Shown: piece by piece, positions 5,180 through 7,609 of the stretch
Layout of the letters: the number at the start of each line of letters is the position of its first letter
Position numbering within the stretch: position 1 is the stretch's first letter
Origin: Candidatus Nitrosopumilus sp.
GTDB lineage: Archaea; Thermoproteota; Nitrososphaeria; Nitrososphaerales; Nitrosopumilaceae
DNA length: 7,609 bases
NCBI GenBank assembly: GCA_029863665.1
Contig: JAOTUX010000042.1
Location: 1 to 7,609, forward strand
Direction: 5' to 3'
The notes under the pieces: generated by a model
Told to the model about the DNA's origin: nothing
The model's input: the letters and a program-made list of their open reading frames with translations, nothing else
Databases searched by the model: none
Program-made: the position numbers and the translations under genes

Positions 5180-7609
5180 ACTACAAACACCAATACATTT
5201 TCTCTTTTTTCTTGCTCTATCTGGGATTCTAGTATTTCTTTTATTCTCTCACTAGTTGACCAACCATGATAAGCTGCAAAACCCATATCTTTCCATTTTA
5301 CCATGTTCTTTCTTGCAGCTTCTGGATGTGATGCAAGCTCACTGGCTGATTCTATCTCTACTGAGATTGCCTTGTCAGTCTCGTAACTGTACGCAATCAG
5401 ATCAGTCCTGTCCTCATCTTTTTTTACTGTCTGGTCTGCAATTGTTATGAAATATTTCTTTTCCAGATAGCTCTCAGTTGCTTTTTTTGTCAGATATGGA
5501 ATGTCATCAGCTGAGCCAATCTTTGTACTATCAAATGTAAAATATTTTGATTTTGTATCCTTAGACAAGACATATTTTGTATTTCTGTTCTCATCATTCG
5601 CTACATCTAACATCTTTTTCTCAACCATGTCATGTAATACATCAGACACATCATCTCTTTGGTTTGCCTTTAGCTTCTCAGTTATCTGGCCAAGCTGGAG
5701 TGGCTCTGAGTTATTTTGATGCAGTACAAGCATGATCTGCCACTGCATATGCTCAGGCAATGGTACATTGATGTATCTCATCCATTTTATTGATTCAGTT
5801 TGAGATTCTGAGAGTATTGATGTGGTGGACTGCTCAATTGTATGGTATTTTCTCTTTTGAGATGCGATAAACTGCTGCATCTGCTCATCAGTGTTTGTTA
5901 TCTCTGGTGGCAATGGTAGCCAGAACTGGATGGGAGTTGGCTGTTCCTGGCCTGGGGATGCCCTCATCTTGTATGTCCAGTGAAAATCTTCCTGGGAGGC
6001 CATCTGTTGTGTTAACTCTTTTGAGAATTTAGGATCCCATATGTTGCCTAGTCTGGAGGCATCCTTGCCTGAGATTCGTCCTGCAAGTTGAGTTCCTGAG
6101 TTTCCTACAATCTCTTCTAGTAGTTTGTCATCAATTTGTGCCATGGTCTGGTGAGCCAATAACAATCCCAATCTATATGATCTTGCCTGGGATAGTATCA
6201 GTGGTAGAATCTGCAAATCCTTTACAATTTGGAATTCATCCAATGCTAGAATCACCTGGCATCTGTCATCTTCGTTTGTGTTCGACGCCCTCTCCAAAAC
6301 TGTAAACCATAGTTTTATGACAAAAGCTTGAATTGCTAATGGTTGTATGTGGTGAGCTAGATTCAATGTAGATATTCTAACTATAGTGTAATGGCCTGGC
6401 TGTATCAACTCCTCAAATGATACTGTACCGTGTCTTTGGCAGAATACCTTTTTTAAGATTGGATCTGTTGCAAATTGTTCTACTCTGTTTAGTAATGGAA
6501 CAAAAGAGTCAGGTTTCAGTGATGCAACAGATGAGAGTGCTTGTTTTAGTTCATCCCCTGGCATACCCAAAGCCTTGAACATTATTTGCAGATATTTTTC
6601 TCCCTCATCTTGCAGCTGGATGATAATATCATACATGTCAATAAATGTTGGAGAGTCATTTTTGTAATACATGTAAAATAATAATACGCGAAAGATTCTC
6701 TCCATCTGGACAAAGGTCTGTTGTTGTCCGTACCATTCCTTTACCATTTCTAAAAAGTATCCTACATAACGTGACACTGTCTCGTCTCTTTTTCCTTTAG
6801 AATATTGTGGTAATTCAAGGGGATTAATTGAGAATCCAGTGTCTAATGGTTCCAGATAATGGATCATGTCACTATTCATTGAATTGTTACTGCACTGCTG
6901 GATGAACTTTTCAGAATCTTCTCCTTTTGGGTCAAGATAGATGAAAGCATTGGGGAATGTTCCGTTAAGATTTGCTTCTTCAAGATGCTTTGCAATGATT
7001 CTGATAAGAGACGTCTTACCAGAACCAGTTCCTCCAACGCAATAGATGTGACGTGAAAAATCAATAGGTGATACTATTGCTGACTGTTCATCAACTAGAT
7101 TACATTGTATACCGTATGAGATTTTCCTTGATTCCTCAAAATATCCAATATTGAATCCAGTCTTGTTTACTAGTTTGGATGGCAAGGATACATTCCGTGT
7201 TGTCTGAATATTTCTAGTTGTAGTGGGATTTGGCAGATGGACAAATAATGACAGTTCATTTGGATTCAAAATAAGAAATGGCATTGGTTTTCTTGTCTTG
7301 TATTCTGCAGTGAGTATAGTTTTTTCAAAATAATCCTTTATGGATTGCGTCATGAACTTTTTAGGATTTGGAATTAATCGCAAATCAAACATGGATAGTC
7401 TGGGATAGTTCTTTTTTGTGTGATTGATTGTAATTGGTGAGCCTGCCTTTTTGTATTTTGGATGATAAAAGGAATTGTAATTGTAAGAGTATTGCGTGAG
7501 ATGGTCATGTTTTGATTTTATCTGATCAAAAGAAATACTTGGTTTGTCATCTGATTGCATCATTCCACGAATGCTCATTGTAATCTGTGCATCCTGTGTC
7601 TTTTCTCTA
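5176..7609 (-). CDS. HerA/VirB4-type conjugative transfer ATPase with winged-helix and nuclease-like C-terminus, probably 5' partial
   Basis: The first ATG in the window is at 7578 (800 residues), but the frame stays open to the right edge and no clear start signal precedes it, so the real N-terminus may lie outside. Residues 60-135 contain RLSMFDLRLIPN and an F-L-I-L-N-P-N-E-L-S-L-F-V-H-L-P-N segment typical of VirB4/TraE-like transfer ATPases. The motor follows: Walker A GGTGSGKT (182-189), DPKGE (216-220), SINPLEL (250-256), Walker B VILALDEFQ (442-450, Asp447 and Glu448), an L-L-L-A-H-Q sensor (472-477) and a candidate arginine finger at Arg501. A probable winged helix spans about 610-672. 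The C-terminus (722-785) shows Asp726, then VEIE (740-743) and a helix A-R-K-N-M-V-K-W, the layout of PD-(D/E)XK folds. Family members pump DNA in conjugation or defence. It is more G+C-rich than neighbouring genes. Confidence 0.85.
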   Translation of the reverse strand, partial: REKTQDAQITMSIRGMMQSDDKPSISFDQIKSKHDHLTQYSYNYNSFYHPKYKKAGSPITINHTKKNYPRLSMFDLRLIPNPKKFMTQSIKDYFEKTILTAEYKTRKPMPFLILNPNELSLFVHLPNPTTTRNIQTTRNVSLPSKLVNKTGFNIGYFEESRKISYGIQCNLVDEQSAIVSPIDFSRHIYCVGGTGSGKTSLIRIIAKHLEEANLNGTFPNAFIYLDPKGEDSEKFIQQCSNNSMNSDMIHYLEPLDTGFSINPLELPQYSKGKRDETVSRYVGYFLEMVKEWYGQQQTFVQMERIFRVLLFYMYYKNDSPTFIDMYDIIIQLQDEGEKYLQIMFKALGMPGDELKQALSSVASLKPDSFVPLLNRVEQFATDPILKKVFCQRHGTVSFEELIQPGHYTIVRISTLNLAHHIQPLAIQAFVIKLWFTVLERASNTNEDDRCQVILALDEFQIVKDLQILPLILSQARSYRLGLLLAHQTMAQIDDKLLEEIVGNSGTQLAGRISGKDASRLGNIWDPKFSKELTQQMASQEDFHWTYKMRASPGQEQPTPIQFWLPLPPEITNTDEQMQQFIASQKRKYHTIEQSTTSILSESQTESIKWMRYINVPLPEHMQWQIMLVLHQNNSEPLQLGQITEKLKANQRDDVSDVLHDMVEKKMLDVANDENRNTKYVLSKDTKSKYFTFDSTKIGSADDIPYLTKKATESYLEKKYFITIADQTVKKDEDRTDLIAYSYETDKAISVEIESASELASHPEAARKNMVKWKDMGFAAYHGWSTSERIKEILESQIEQEKRENVLVFVV

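Overview
The window looks like accessory DNA from an AT-rich archaeon, most likely a Nitrososphaerota (Thaumarchaeota) species of the Nitrosopumilus/Nitrosarchaeum kind. This rests on three things: TATA-like boxes about 25-35 nt upstream of start codons with few Shine-Dalgarno sites, which suggests leaderless or short-leader transcripts; small archaeal-type zinc-ribbon and AbrB proteins; and a HerA/VirB4-type ATPase of the kind carried by thaumarchaeal islands. The lineage is inferred, because no rRNA or tRNA gene is present.

Left part (1-3114, plus strand). A nitrilase-superfamily protein, cut by the window edge, carries a long C-terminal domain with a glycine-rich core. A divergent inositol-monophosphatase-like phosphatase follows 52 nt later. 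After about 550 nt of very AT-rich DNA with no convincing gene comes an acetyltransferase that closely resembles eukaryotic glucosamine-6-phosphate N-acetyltransferase (GNA1). A phosphatase and a GNA1-like enzyme could both act in sugar-phosphate or nucleotide-sugar metabolism, but nothing in the layout proves a shared pathway.

Middle (3115-4675). Two small minus-strand genes, a YCII-like dimeric alpha/beta-barrel protein and a zinc-ribbon protein, converge on the acetyltransferase gene across a gap with several short hairpins. The zinc-ribbon gene diverges from a plus-strand SAM-dependent methyltransferase. The divergent region between them holds an exact 18-bp tandem repeat and a GATTC inverted repeat, a plausible shared control region.

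Right part (4676-7609). This is the most distinctive section. A dense array of GTAC-centred palindromes, with a 16-bp element repeated exactly at 43-bp spacing, lies just upstream of a small AbrB/SpoVT-type DNA-binding protein. That gene converges, with a 4-nt stop-codon overlap, on a large minus-strand gene that runs to or past the right edge. The large protein combines a VirB4-like N-terminal region, a HerA/VirB4/VirD4 ATPase, a probable winged helix and a probable PD-(D/E)XK nuclease-like C-terminus. The ATPase gene is visibly richer in G+C than the left part. I read the AbrB gene, its palindromes and the ATPase as a candidate DNA-handling module of an integrated conjugative or defence-type element, with the palindromes as operator or partition/processing sites. 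This module is the best candidate in the window for an undescribed system.
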